A stretch of 64,000 nucleotides of DNA from NCBI GenBank assembly GCA_934149005.1, contig CAKPDN010000001.1, positions 248,001-312,000 on the forward strand, given 5' to 3'. The notes beneath the pieces are model-generated. The model was not told where the DNA came from. It ran no database searches and saw only the letters and a list, made by a program, of their open reading frames with translations. The position numbers and the translations under genes are program-made. This stretch comes from an uncultured Clostridia bacterium. Lineage in GTDB: Bacteria > Bacillota > Clostridia > TANB77 > CAG-508. Positions 27,756 through 37,551 of this stretch are shown one piece after another (positions within the stretch are counted from its first letter, which is position 1; every line of letters begins with the position of its first letter).

Positions 27756-28637
27756 TTATGCTCTTGGATGAGCTTTTTGATAAATATTTTTTATTCCTTC
27801 ATCTTGAAATTGCATATAAACTTGTGTTGAAGAAATGTCTGAATGTCCAAGCATTGTTTGTATTGACTTTAGGTCTGCTCCATTTTGTAATAAATGTGTT
27901 GCAAATGAATGTCTTAATACATGTGGTGTAATGTCTTTTGTTATGTGTGCTTGTTCTTTATAATATTTTATTATTTTCCAAAATCCTTGTCTTGTTAATC
28001 TCTGTCCATTAACATTTACAAATAAAGCTTTTTCGTTATCATCTTTTATTAGTATGTCTCTTGCGTGTTCTGTATATTCTTTTAAAGCTTTTAAAGACAT
28101 TTTTCCTAGTGGTATTGTTCTTTGTTTATTCGCTTTTCTACAATTTACATATCCTTCTTTAAAATTGACATCATCTATATCTAATGAAATTATTTCTGTA
28201 ACTCTCATTCCTGTTGCATAAGCAAATTCTAGCATTGCTTTATCTCTAATTCCTTTTAAATCAATATCTTTTGGTTGTTCTAATAATAATTCAACTTCTT
28301 TAGATGTTAAAACACATGGTGTTCTTTTTTCTACTTTTGGTGATTGCAAACTTCTTGTTGGATCTTTTTTTACTTTTCCTTTTTTTAATACATATTGGTA
28401 AAAAGATCTAATTGATGCTATACATCTTGAAATAGTTGAAGGTTTTTTCCCTAATTCTTCTAAGTATTCAATATAATTTTGCATAACTTCTTCATCAACC
28501 TTGTTGTATGCCACTTCACATCCTTCTATATATCTTCTGAATTGTTTTAAGTCTCTTTTGTATGATTGTAATGTGTTATTTGATAATTTTTTATCAGTCT
28601 CTAAAAATTCAAAAAAAAGTTTTAATTGTTTCTCCAT
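27756..28637 (-). CDS. xerD: Site-specific tyrosine recombinase XerD
   Basis: Resolves chromosome dimers at dif with XerC/CodV-type partners. 293 residues: an N-terminal core-binding SAM-like domain (1-90) and the catalytic domain with Arg in ATGMRVTEI, Lys beta-hairpin, HVLRHSFATHLL (H-x-x-R), LGHSDISST and catalytic Tyr in VYMQF. spoIIM lies just upstream as in Bacillus, which supports xerD rather than xerC. Confidence 0.93.
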   Translation of the reverse strand: MEKQLKLFFEFLETDKKLSNNTLQSYKRDLKQFRRYIEGCEVAYNKVDEEVMQNYIEYLEELGKKPSTISRCIASIRSFYQYVLKKGKVKKDPTRSLQSPKVEKRTPCVLTSKEVELLLEQPKDIDLKGIRDKAMLEFAYATGMRVTEIISLDIDDVNFKEGYVNCRKANKQRTIPLGKMSLKALKEYTEHARDILIKDDNEKALFVNVNGQRLTRQGFWKIIKYYKEQAHITKDITPHVLRHSFATHLLQNGADLKSIQTMLGHSDISSTQVYMQFQDEGIKNIYQKAHPRA

Positions 28638-28722
28638 TTTTCCCTACCCCTATATCAAAATATTTTATTTACATAAACTAATATAAGTTATATCAAACTA
28701 TTTAAAAAAAGTAAATAGATTT

Positions 28723-29363
28723 TTAAAAATATTTTATAATTTTTTTTAGAATATTTGTTGATATTAATATTTCTATAATTGATGCTATACATAAGAATAT
28801 CAACATAATACTTGAAAATACTGTATGTCGTAATACTTCTATTTTTATATTATTTTTATTTTTATCTTTTATTATTGATTTGTATAACTTGAATCCGACT
28901 TACTCCTATTGCAATTATACATGGTATAAATATTATATTTTGTAGCAATAAAGTTATTAGAATAAATAATATTCCTTTTCCCATTCCCATAATTACTATT
29001 ATTGATGAGATTGTGTATCCTAAGCAAAATCCTCTATATAGTATTATTCCAAAAACAATTGGTATTCCGAATTACTGTTGTTCCAAAAAACCATAATGTT
29101 ATTGCTAAAATAATGTTTTCAAATATTGTTGTTTTTAAAAGTTCTATATTATTTAGCTTTTCTATTTTTTTTAATTTATCCACAAAATTATTTAAGTATG
29201 ATGTTATTTCTGTCATTTGTGTTTCTTGTGTATTGTTTATGAACATTACTCCTAAAAATATTCCTATTACAAATATTAGTGTTACTAATATATATTCTTT
29301 TTTATTGTTGATTATATGCTGATAAATTGTGTTTTTTATGTTTAATCGTTTGTTTTTTTTCAT
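28723..29363 (-). CDS. spoIIM: Stage II sporulation protein M, needing two +1 frameshifts at CGG
   Basis: SpoIIM joins SpoIID and SpoIIP in the engulfment peptidoglycan machine. From the ATG at 29363 (AAGGAG upstream) the frame ends after 109 codons. Skipping the C of an in-phase CGG at 29067-29069 (ATT CGG, codon 99) and again at 28895-28897 (AGT CGG) opens a continuous 212-residue protein ending at 28723; B. subtilis SpoIIM has 214. The restored sequence has FFGTTVIGIPIVFG, LLLQNIIFIPC, VSGFKLYKS and LRHTVFSSIMLI with the expected membrane helices. Next to xerD as in Bacillus. Alternatives are a decayed gene or sequencing error, but both interruptions share the same context. Confidence 0.85.
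28895..28897 (-). promoter_or_regulatory. Candidate +1 frameshift site 2 (AGT CGG) in spoIIM
   Basis: Coding strand GTA AGT CGG ATT, 57 codons after site 1. The zero frame stops 9 codons later. Skipping the C gives GGA TTC AAG and restores SGFKLYKS and the C-terminal helix. Confidence 0.65.
29067..29069 (-). promoter_or_regulatory. Candidate +1 frameshift site 1 (ATT CGG) in spoIIM
   Basis: Coding strand GTA ATT CGG AAT: codon 99 is CGG. Zero-frame reading gives 10 unrelated residues and a TAG. Skipping the C gives GGA ATA CCA, restoring the conserved IGIP motif of SpoIIM. Confidence 0.65.
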
Positions 29364-29451
29364 ATAAAAATTCTCCTTATTGAATGCACTTTTTATACAT
29401 AATGTGTATTCAATAAAGAGATTTTTAGAACTGTTTTGATATGATATTTTG

Positions 29452-30103
<652 letters not shown>

Positions 30104-30158
30104 ATTCTATCTTTCCTTTCTTTTTGATTTTCTTATGTATAATTTTATATAATCTTTT

Positions 30159-31346
30159 TTATATAATCTTTCCGTAGTTTCCACCGCCACCAGACTGAAC
30201 TTTCGCATTACCTGTTCTAGCTCTATCAATAGCATTTGCAACTTTTTCTCCAACAACAGCTTCTATATCATCCTTTGATAATCTATGTAATATATTCATT
30301 TCTGTTTCAAAAGTATCTAATAATTTATCAATAGTTTTACCTCCTACGCCTGGAATAAACCCAAGTGGAACTTGATATATATATGGTGGTCTATTTTCTG
30401 GGCTTTTTGTTTCTTTTTTGTCTTTTATTAATTCAATTCTATCAAAAACTCCAAATGTAACTTTATTACTTCCACAATATGGGCAAGTCTCAACTGGCTC
30501 TTTTGTTTCTATTGTTTGATTACAATTATCACAATATGTTCTATGGTATTTTCCAAGCTTAGGGTCTAGTCCATAATTCGCAATTATTTTTCTACCTTCT
30601 TCATTTTTTAATGCTTTTACAACTTCTTTAAAAGATATATCCTCTACTTGCATTTTGTTGTATTCTCTTGCTATTTTGGGAAGTGAATGTGCATCTGAGT
30701 TTGTTACAAAGGTCTTATTTTCTAATTCTGATATTTCATCTGCCAAAAATGTGTCTGAACTTAATCCTAATTCTACCGCAAATATTTTATCATATTTTTC
30801 TCTAAATATATCTTGTAATCTATCTGCACAATTTCCATAGTAACTTTTAAATGGTGTAAATATATGTGCTGGGATTAGAATTCCATTATATTTTTCAACA
30901 ATATCAATCAATTCATATCCTGATAAATCTGATCTTTGTGTACTTAATGTTATGTTTTTGATATGTTTACTCATTTCGTTTGAAAATGCTTTTATGTCTT
31001 TTAAATGTGGAAAGAAACACACATTATGAGCAGCTCCAGATTTTCCGTTCCTTCCTTTTTCTGATGTTTCTACTTCACTTCCTAAAAGAATACATACTTT
31101 ATCTTTGTATATAATTCCTCCATCTTTTAATTCATATGCATCTCCTGTTTTTAAGAAATTTTCTATATCTTCAATTACATATGGTGATGCACAATCTATT
31201 ATTCCACAAATATTTATCCCTTTTCTTTCAGCACATTCTTTTGCTATATTAGCAAAATTCAAGTTTCTTGCCGCTGTTATTTTAATTGGCTTTCCATTTT
31301 CTGATCTTCCTATGTGTATATGTAAATCTGCAAATACTTCGTACAT
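30159..31346 (-). CDS. PHP-domain endonuclease, EndoQ family
   Basis: DNA repair nuclease that in archaea and some Bacillus cleaves 5' of deaminated bases (hypoxanthine, uracil) and AP sites. 395 residues: a PHP metal-binding domain with FADLHIHIGRS (HxH), DCASP, GSEVET, IPAHIFTPF and TNSDAHSLPK; a four-Cys zinc ribbon (CDNC, CPYC about 285-310); and a C-terminal helix-hairpin-helix part (FIPGVGGKTI). AGAGGAAA before the ATG. Followed by the unknown gene's unit upstream with a 15-bp gap, so the pair is cotranscribed. Confidence 0.85.
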   Translation of the reverse strand: MYEVFADLHIHIGRSENGKPIKITAARNLNFANIAKECAERKGINICGIIDCASPYVIEDIENFLKTGDAYELKDGGIIYKDKVCILLGSEVETSEKGRNGKSGAAHNVCFFPHLKDIKAFSNEMSKHIKNITLSTQRSDLSGYELIDIVEKYNGILIPAHIFTPFKSYYGNCADRLQDIFREKYDKIFAVELGLSSDTFLADEISELENKTFVTNSDAHSLPKIAREYNKMQVEDISFKEVVKALKNEEGRKIIANYGLDPKLGKYHRTYCDNCNQTIETKEPVETCPYCGSNKVTFGVFDRIELIKDKKETKSPENRPPYIYQVPLGFIPGVGGKTIDKLLDTFETEMNILHRLSKDDIEAVVGEKVANAIDRARTGNAKVQSGGGGNYGKII

Positions 31347-31361
31347 TTTTTCCTCTTTTCT

Positions 31362-32168
31362 CTATATGTTTTCTTGATTAGTTATATTTTTATTTTTTTC
31401 TTCTAACATGTCAAATATCTTTTTTGTTGTTTCTTCTGTAAATAATGCTCTATTATTTTTAAAGTTTTCTTGAAACATCTCATCTCTTATTTCTTTATAT
31501 TTTTTATTTATTTGTATATCAACTTGTGGTTCATATTGATTAACAACTTTTTTTATAAAATCTGCTAATTCATTAGTTTCATTATACATTTTTATTAACT
31601 TTTTAATTGGTTTTATTTCTGTAAATTCTCCTATATTTATTTCTTCTAATGTTTCTATAAATTCAGAAAATATTTCAAGATATCTGTTATATTTACTTTT
31701 TAAATTTCTATGTATTAATAAAATCATCGCTTCATCTGGATCAAACCCTGTTCTTTCTGGTCTGTCTAAAATCATTCCTGCAAATTGCTCTACTAATTCA
31801 ATTACATCACTTTCTCTTTCTCTTGGATTACTATTACTGTATCTATTCATTTCTTCACATATTTTACAAAATCTTTTTCCAAAACCTAATGTTTCTAAAT
31901 ATTCTGCTCCTTTTTTAGCATATGATTTTATTTCATCTAAATTACTAACTCCTTTACTCTTCTTACAATTACATAGAAGACATTCTGTTAATACTAAATT
32001 TTCATCTAAATCTATTTTATTATACTTTAAAAACATTCTTGCCAATTCAGTTTTTACAATAACTGTTTTGTCAAAAAAAATGTTTTCTTTTTTTGATAAA
32101 TAATATACTATTTCCATTTTTGATGCTAAATTTTTTTCTTCTAATATGTATTCAGCAAATGTATTCAT
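31362..32168 (-). CDS. Unknown protein with degenerate HD-like helical pattern
   Basis: 268 residues from the ATG at 32168 (GGAAGG upstream), all helical in character. The middle has LLCNCKKSKG, YLETLGFGKRFCKICEE and a run of helices with DPDEAMILLIHRNL, which loosely recalls an HD phosphohydrolase scaffold in which the metal-binding His/Asp are missing. Four Cys (CLLCNC, CKIC) could bind metal. Overlaps the transcription unit of the EndoQ gene. I do not recognise a family. Confidence 0.6.
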   Translation of the reverse strand: MNTFAEYILEEKNLASKMEIVYYLSKKENIFFDKTVIVKTELARMFLKYNKIDLDENLVLTECLLCNCKKSKGVSNLDEIKSYAKKGAEYLETLGFGKRFCKICEEMNRYSNSNPRERESDVIELVEQFAGMILDRPERTGFDPDEAMILLIHRNLKSKYNRYLEIFSEFIETLEEINIGEFTEIKPIKKLIKMYNETNELADFIKKVVNQYEPQVDIQINKKYKEIRDEMFQENFKNNRALFTEETTKKIFDMLEEKNKNITNQENI

Positions 32169-32348
32169 AATCATGCATCCTTCCACACTTCTTATTTAAT
32201 CTTTGGCAATATTATTATAATTTTATTATAAATTAAAGGATTATTTTTTTCAATAATTTTGTCGAATTTTTAATATTACATTTATATTACAAAGTTAATA
32301 TTCAATTGTAATTCATAGCTAATATTTATTAATTAAATAAACGGTGCG

Positions 32349-32783
32349 TTATAAGCTTTTTATAGCATTTCTTGCAAGTTCATCACATCTATTATTAAAT
32401 TTATTATTAGCATGTCCCTTTACTTTTATAAAATTCACTTTATGAATTTTGGTTAATGAATATATTTCTTGCCATATTTCTTTATTTTTTACTGCTTTTT
32501 TGTCAGAAGTTTGCCAATTATTTTTTTGCCAATTATAAATCCAACCTTGTGAAAATCCATTTACTAAATAAGCACTATCACTATATAAATCAACTTCGCA
32601 TGGAAATTTCAACAATTTTAAACCTTCTAAAGCTGCTGTAAGTTCCATAATATTATTTGTTGTATCTTTCTTTCCTCCTGAAATTTCTTTTTTTGCATCT
32701 TTATGCATTAGAATTGCTCCCCAGCCTCCTGGTCCTGGGTTTCCTGAGCATGCTCCATCTGTATATATTACAACTTTTTCCAT
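32349..32783 (-). CDS. rnhA: Ribonuclease HI
   Basis: Cleaves RNA of RNA-DNA hybrids. 144 residues with all catalytic acids: YTDGACSGNPGPGGWGAIL (Asp), MELTAALEGL (Glu), YSDSAYLVNG (Asp) and RCDELARNA (Asp), plus VKGHANNKFNN. AAGGAAGG before the ATG. Divergent from tmcAL. Confidence 0.96.
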   Translation of the reverse strand: MEKVVIYTDGACSGNPGPGGWGAILMHKDAKKEISGGKKDTTNNIMELTAALEGLKLLKFPCEVDLYSDSAYLVNGFSQGWIYNWQKNNWQTSDKKAVKNKEIWQEIYSLTKIHKVNFIKVKGHANNKFNNRCDELARNAIKSL

Positions 32784-32874
32784 AATCTACCTTCCTTGTA
32801 TTTATTTTGATTTTATGTTATTATATCAATATAATTTTTTTTTAACAAGTATTTTATTGAAAGAAGGTGTTTAA

Positions 32875-34116
32875 ATGAGTAAAGTTTTAGGAATAGTTGC
32901 AGAATATAATCCATTTCATAATGGCCATTTATACCATTTAGAAAATTCTAAAAAATTAACTGGTTGTGATTATTCAGTTGCTATTATGAGTGGGAATTTT
33001 ACTCAACGTGGATCTACTTCTATAATTGATAAATGGGAAAAGGCTGCTATAGCACTTTCTAACGGAATAGATTTGGTTATAGAATTACCTATTTTATATT
33101 CAATTTCTAGTGCTGAAAATTTTGCTGATGGTAGTATTAAAATATTAAATTCTCTTGGAATTATTGATCATCTTTCTTTTGGGTCTGAAACTTCTGACTT
33201 AAATATTTTAAATGATATTGCTAATGTTTTAATTGATGAACCTGATGAATATAAAAAAATTCTTTCGTTTGAGTTAAAACAGGGTGTATCTTTTCCTAAA
33301 GCTCGTGAAAATGCCTTGTCTAAATTTTTTAATGGTAATTTAAAATATGACAATGTATTATCTTCTCCTAATAATATTTTAGGAATTGAATATTTAAAAG
33401 CTCTTAAGAAATATAATAGTAAGATAGAACCTATTTGTGTGAAAAGATTTAAATCTGATTACAATAGTACTAATTTTTCAAATAATATTGCTAGTGCAAC
33501 AGCAATAAGAAATTTTATTAGAAATAAAAATTTTGATATTATTAAAAATGTGGTTCCATATAAAACTTATTCTTCCTTAATGGAAGCTCTTAAAAATGGT
33601 CATATTGTTCAAGATTTAGATGTTTTTGAAAAGGAAATTTTTTATATTTTAAGAAAAATGTCAATTGAAGAAATAGCAGAGCTTCCTGATGTTTCAGAAG
33701 GTTTAGAATTTGCTATAAAAAATGCTGTAAATTCATGTAATAATATTAATGCCTTTTTAAATTTTATAAAATCTAAAAGATATACACAAACTCGTTTACA
33801 AAGAATTTTATTATATGCTTTACTTGGCATTACTAGAAGTGATATGAATATTTCAAAAAATGTTGTGCCTTATATTAGAGTTTTAGGTTTTAACAAAAAT
33901 GGTCAAAATCTTGTTTCTAAAATATCTAAAAATTCTCCTAATGTTAAGTTAATAACTTCTGTGAAGAAGTTTGCTGATAGTAATACTGATAAGGATTTGC
34001 AACTTTTACTTGATAAAGATATTTTTGCTTCTAATATATATACTCTTGGATTTAAAGATGATTCTTGTGGAAATTTAGATTTTAAAAATGGTGTTATAAA
34101 AAATTTTAGATTTTGA
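32875..34116 (+). CDS. tmcAL: tRNA(Met) cytidine acetate ligase TmcAL
   Basis: Forms N4-acetylcytidine at the wobble position of elongator tRNA-Met from acetate and ATP. 413 residues of the YlbM family, with nucleotidyltransferase HxGH as FHNGHLYHL and the N-terminal VLGIVAEYNPFHNGH; MSGNFTQRG, DLVIELP, FGSET and SATAIRNFI also match. AGAAGGTG before the ATG. Confidence 0.93.
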   Translation: MSKVLGIVAEYNPFHNGHLYHLENSKKLTGCDYSVAIMSGNFTQRGSTSIIDKWEKAAIALSNGIDLVIELPILYSISSAENFADGSIKILNSLGIIDHLSFGSETSDLNILNDIANVLIDEPDEYKKILSFELKQGVSFPKARENALSKFFNGNLKYDNVLSSPNNILGIEYLKALKKYNSKIEPICVKRFKSDYNSTNFSNNIASATAIRNFIRNKNFDIIKNVVPYKTYSSLMEALKNGHIVQDLDVFEKEIFYILRKMSIEEIAELPDVSEGLEFAIKNAVNSCNNINAFLNFIKSKRYTQTRLQRILLYALLGITRSDMNISKNVVPYIRVLGFNKNGQNLVSKISKNSPNVKLITSVKKFADSNTDKDLQLLLDKDIFASNIYTLGFKDDSCGNLDFKNGVIKNFRF

Positions 34117-34212
34117 TTTTTTTGCTATTAAAGGACCTGGTTTATAATGCAATACAAATTTAAAATTTTACACTAAGATAATAATTAAGAAATGTTAGTA
34201 TTTATACTAAAA

Positions 34213-34237
34213 GAGATGTTGTATAAAGCAACATCTC
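34213..34237 (-). terminator. Terminator of the foreign-looking gene
   Basis: GAGATGTTG (34213-34221) and CAACATCTC (34229-34237) form a perfect 9-bp stem with a T run on the minus strand, just after the 34262-34630 gene. Confidence 0.8.
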
Positions 34238-34261
34238 CCTTGTCGATGTGAAAAGTTATCT

Positions 34262-34630
34262 TCACTTCATCCTTTCTTTTGCCCATTTCAGCCTTTCAGC
34301 TGCTGTTTTCTTTTCTTCTTCACTCAGTTCACGACCGAGTTTAGGGCAGTAGAGAGGTTTGCGAATATTAGTCCATTCGCTAGGTCTCTCAAGAGAGCCT
34401 GCAATTACTCCATTAACCTCAAGGCATACTGCCTTCATATCGCCGTCCCTGAACCAATCGAATGGATCAGGATCAGGAAGTAACCTAAAGTCACTACACT
34501 GGTCGCAATATTCACAGCCCCCCATGCCTTTAGTAGAGTAATCTAGTGTTCCATGACTGCCTACGGCAACAACATCAATACCAGCTTCCTCATATTCCTT
34601 GATTTCCCGAAGATTCTTTTCGCTTAACAT
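34262..34630 (-). CDS. Cys-rich hypothetical protein, probably horizontally acquired
   Basis: 122 residues, unrecognised. Contains GMGGCEYCDQCSDF (three Cys), VCLEVNG, LYCPKLGRELSEEE and a basic C-terminal helix; a Cys cluster of this kind could bind zinc. Base composition is near 45% GC by eye against mid-20s for neighbours, and it uses codons rare here (CTC, CGT, CCC, and an in-phase CTT CGG at codon 7-8). It has its own ribosome site (AAGGAGG) and terminator, so it is a self-contained recent import. The 34631-34937 stretch upstream holds nothing recognisable. Confidence 0.75.
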   Translation of the reverse strand: MLSEKNLREIKEYEEAGIDVVAVGSHGTLDYSTKGMGGCEYCDQCSDFRLLPDPDPFDWFRDGDMKAVCLEVNGVIAGSLERPSEWTNIRKPLYCPKLGRELSEEEKKTAAERLKWAKERMK

Positions 34631-34937
34631 TTGTTTTTCCTCCTTAAAATAATAATTTTACTATGGAAGTTATATGTTAACCTAAAAAATAGGATTAAAA
34701 AGAAATTAACATAAACATCTTATCATTTTTGAGCTGATTTTTCAAGTATTTTTTATATTTTTACTTGAATTTTTTTGTGCTAAATGTGTATTAGATAACT
34801 TTTATATTATTAAACAAATACAATGCAACTTTATTTTGTTCTGTTGTTTCCATTTCCTTTTTCAAATTCTAGTTCTTGCTTAATTATCTTCATTTCAAAC
34901 ACCATCCTTTCTTGGATGACATTTTTGAGCAAACAAA

Positions 34938-34970
34938 AAAATCAACCAGATTTATTTTCTGATTGATTTT
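34938..34970 (-). terminator. Terminator of tRNA-Leu
   Basis: Minus strand AAATCAATCAG and CTGGTTGATTT pair, followed by a T run; it lies about 40 bp after the tRNA. Confidence 0.8.
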
Positions 34971-35009
34971 TGTATCTATCTGTTTTATTAGTTCGAACAG
35001 ATACGTCAT

Positions 35010-35096
35010 TGGTGCCGGTGGTGGGACTCGAACCCACACGCCATTGCTGACAACAGATTTTGAGTCTGCCCCGTCTACCAATTCCAGCACACCGGC
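35010..35096 (-). tRNA. tRNA-Leu (anticodon CAA)
   Basis: Minus-strand 87-nt gene with acceptor GCCGGTG pairing CACCGGC, an encoded CCA, a D-loop TGGAATTGGTAGA, an anticodon stem GCAGA/TCTGT with loop CTCAAAA (anticodon CAA, reading UUG), a long class II variable arm, and T-loop GTTCGAGTC. It has its own terminator. Confidence 0.95.
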
Positions 35097-35207
35097 ATAT
35101 CAAATACTTAATTATATTAACACATTTATAAAAAAATGTCTACAAAAATTTAAAATTAAGTGCAAAAACTTTAACCTTATATTACAATTTTTGCACTTAA
35201 AAATTTT

Positions 35208-37523
35208 TTAGCTATTTTCTGCAATTCCATATTCAAAAACATCAACATCTTTAATATCAATATTAGAAAAATCATCTTCTTCATTTTCAATATATGTAAC
35301 TTTAAAAGATTTTTTATTTAATAATTCTAATTGTAGTTTAGATGTATCTACTATCATTTCAGTTGACAAATTCATTCCTATTGGTAATGTTTTATTTTTA
35401 TTATCATAAAAAATAATATTGGTAAATCCAATTCCTTTTGTACCATCTTTTATGTTTATTTTATATAAATTAATTTTATTTCCATCAAATTTTAATGCCT
35501 TTTTTACTTCATTTTCTGGATTTATATTAAATATATTTATTTCTTTATTATTTAATTCTTTGTTATCCATTGTTTTGTATATTGATAAACTTTCTGGAAT
35601 AATTCCTTTTTCTAGTGCTTTTGATATATTTTGTATTATCATCTGTAATGTTAACTTATAACCTATTGTTTTTGTATCTTTATTTATTTCTAAAATATTA
35701 AATTTATCTTTTGGTAATTCCCTATGTTTTTTATTATTAATTTTTCTTATTTTTGTATTATCTTCTATTATATTTCCAAATATATCATATTCTTCTTCAT
35801 CTAATATTTTTAAATCTTTTGCTTCTCTTTTTAATTCTCTTAAATTCTTTTCTAATTCTCCTGGAATAACTTGATTAGTTTTTACCTTATTTAATATTTC
35901 TATTAATTCAGTAGTTGCTATATAAATGCTGTCAGTATCTTCTTTAGTCAAATTCTTTCTTTGCATTTTGTCCAATTTCTTGCCAAATTCTTCAATGTCT
36001 TCTTCATAATTAAAAGTCTTTTCTATTTTTTTTATTACATTTATTTCTTCTTGTTCACCTTCTGGTAATACTGACATTTCATCTTTATTACTATATTTCC
36101 AAAATTCAAATATACTCTTTTTATGACTATCTATTTCTTCAATATATTTAGTTGCATTTTCAATTTTTTTATCCATATTTTTTGTTTTTAATTTTAAAGC
36201 ATTTATATCCATTAATAGATTTTTCATTATTGTTTCTATTTCTTCTAGTTCTCTATAACTTGTTATTAATTCATCTAATGTATAAACTTTTTTTATTGGA
36301 ATTTTCTTTTTTTCTTTTTTTGTTTTATTAATTTCTTCTTTTGGTTGTATCTCAATTTCTATATCTTCATTTTCATCTTCTCTTATTGATTTTTTATTGT
36401 TCTTTTTACTATATTTGAAATAATATTTAAATTTTCCAAAAAAAGTTTTTTTACATTCCAAAAATGTTGATATTTGTTTTTCTTTTGCCAAATATTCTAT
36501 TTCTTGTCTAGCTGATAATTCTTGTAATTGTTTTAACATTTTTTTGTATTTTCTTATTTTAGTTTTTATTTCTTTTCTTCTTTTTAGTCCTATTTTATAT
36601 TGTTCTCTAATAAACTCTACCATATTTTTATATTCTATTTTTTTTCCTTCTAAATAAAATTCCAATGTACCATTTTCATTTATATTTGTTTCAAAATTAT
36701 AAAAATTTGGTAGTTCTGATTGTAAAATAAATAATGCTTTTACTAATTTATAAAATTCATTTGCTTCAGCTGCCGATTTTAACTCTACTTTATATAATGT
36801 TTTTATTTTTTCATATACATTTGTTTCCCCTACAATCTGTATTGATAATTCATTTGCTTGATTATATACTTCATATACTAATGGCCAATCTTTTGTAAAT
36901 AGCCACAAATAATTTTCAATATCTTCAAATTCAGAGCCTTTTAAATATTTATTTGAATATTTTACATTACTTATCGGAACAAATATTCTTCCTGTTTTTT
37001 TATTTTCTATTTGTTTTTTTAATAAATAGAAAAATGTTGAGTAATCTGTATCCTCTGTTGGAACTAGCATAAAATATTTGTCCGTAATTTCTGAATAGTA
37101 TATTTGCCATAAATAATTCCCATGAAATTTTACTTTAAATGGAATAGTTTTGTTTAAATTTGCTTGTTCTTTTTCTACCTTTTCTATTTCATCAATATCC
37201 ATATTTTTTAGCATATTTAAGAAAGTAGTATATTTTAATATATTTTCTTCATTATCCTTATCTAAATATTCACATAATGGTCTTGCTTTTTTATATTTTT
37301 CATTTAAATCATCTAATCTATTTGTTGGAGATAACAATATTTGTATATCTTTTATTGGAACATATCTATATTGCCTATATTGTTTTTCATCATAAGTTTT
37401 TGATACTCTATATTTTAAAGGTTCAAACTCCTTTATTTGCTCAGGTATATTGTCTAAATCTAATCCCATATATTCTATTTTTTCTAATATTCCTTCTATT
37501 TTTTCTTTCTTTTTTCTAGGCAA
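35208..37523 (-). CDS. Large cytoplasmic coiled-coil protein of unknown function
   Basis: 771 residues, no signal peptide or membrane helix. The N-terminus is basic (MPRKKKEK). The first 320 residues look globular (HGNYLWQIYYSEITDKYFMLVPTEDTDY). A long Lys/Glu-rich coiled-coil region runs from about 325 to 570 with a basic linker, and the last 150 residues look like a beta-rich domain (NKINLYKINIKDGTKGIGFTNI, LPIGMNLSTEMIVDTS). Composition matches the genome, so it is probably lineage-specific rather than imported. I recognise no family and assign no function. Confidence 0.7.
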   Translation of the reverse strand: MPRKKKEKIEGILEKIEYMGLDLDNIPEQIKEFEPLKYRVSKTYDEKQYRQYRYVPIKDIQILLSPTNRLDDLNEKYKKARPLCEYLDKDNEENILKYTTFLNMLKNMDIDEIEKVEKEQANLNKTIPFKVKFHGNYLWQIYYSEITDKYFMLVPTEDTDYSTFFYLLKKQIENKKTGRIFVPISNVKYSNKYLKGSEFEDIENYLWLFTKDWPLVYEVYNQANELSIQIVGETNVYEKIKTLYKVELKSAAEANEFYKLVKALFILQSELPNFYNFETNINENGTLEFYLEGKKIEYKNMVEFIREQYKIGLKRRKEIKTKIRKYKKMLKQLQELSARQEIEYLAKEKQISTFLECKKTFFGKFKYYFKYSKKNNKKSIREDENEDIEIEIQPKEEINKTKKEKKKIPIKKVYTLDELITSYRELEEIETIMKNLLMDINALKLKTKNMDKKIENATKYIEEIDSHKKSIFEFWKYSNKDEMSVLPEGEQEEINVIKKIEKTFNYEEDIEEFGKKLDKMQRKNLTKEDTDSIYIATTELIEILNKVKTNQVIPGELEKNLRELKREAKDLKILDEEEYDIFGNIIEDNTKIRKINNKKHRELPKDKFNILEINKDTKTIGYKLTLQMIIQNISKALEKGIIPESLSIYKTMDNKELNNKEINIFNINPENEVKKALKFDGNKINLYKINIKDGTKGIGFTNIIFYDNKNKTLPIGMNLSTEMIVDTSKLQLELLNKKSFKVTYIENEEDDFSNIDIKDVDVFEYGIAENS

Positions 37524-37551
37524 TTTAAAAATCTCCCTTCTTAATAACTAA

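Noticed and set aside
29001..29322. Plus-strand 106-residue ORF over spoIIM
   Set aside because: Antisense shadow of the spoIIM membrane helices.
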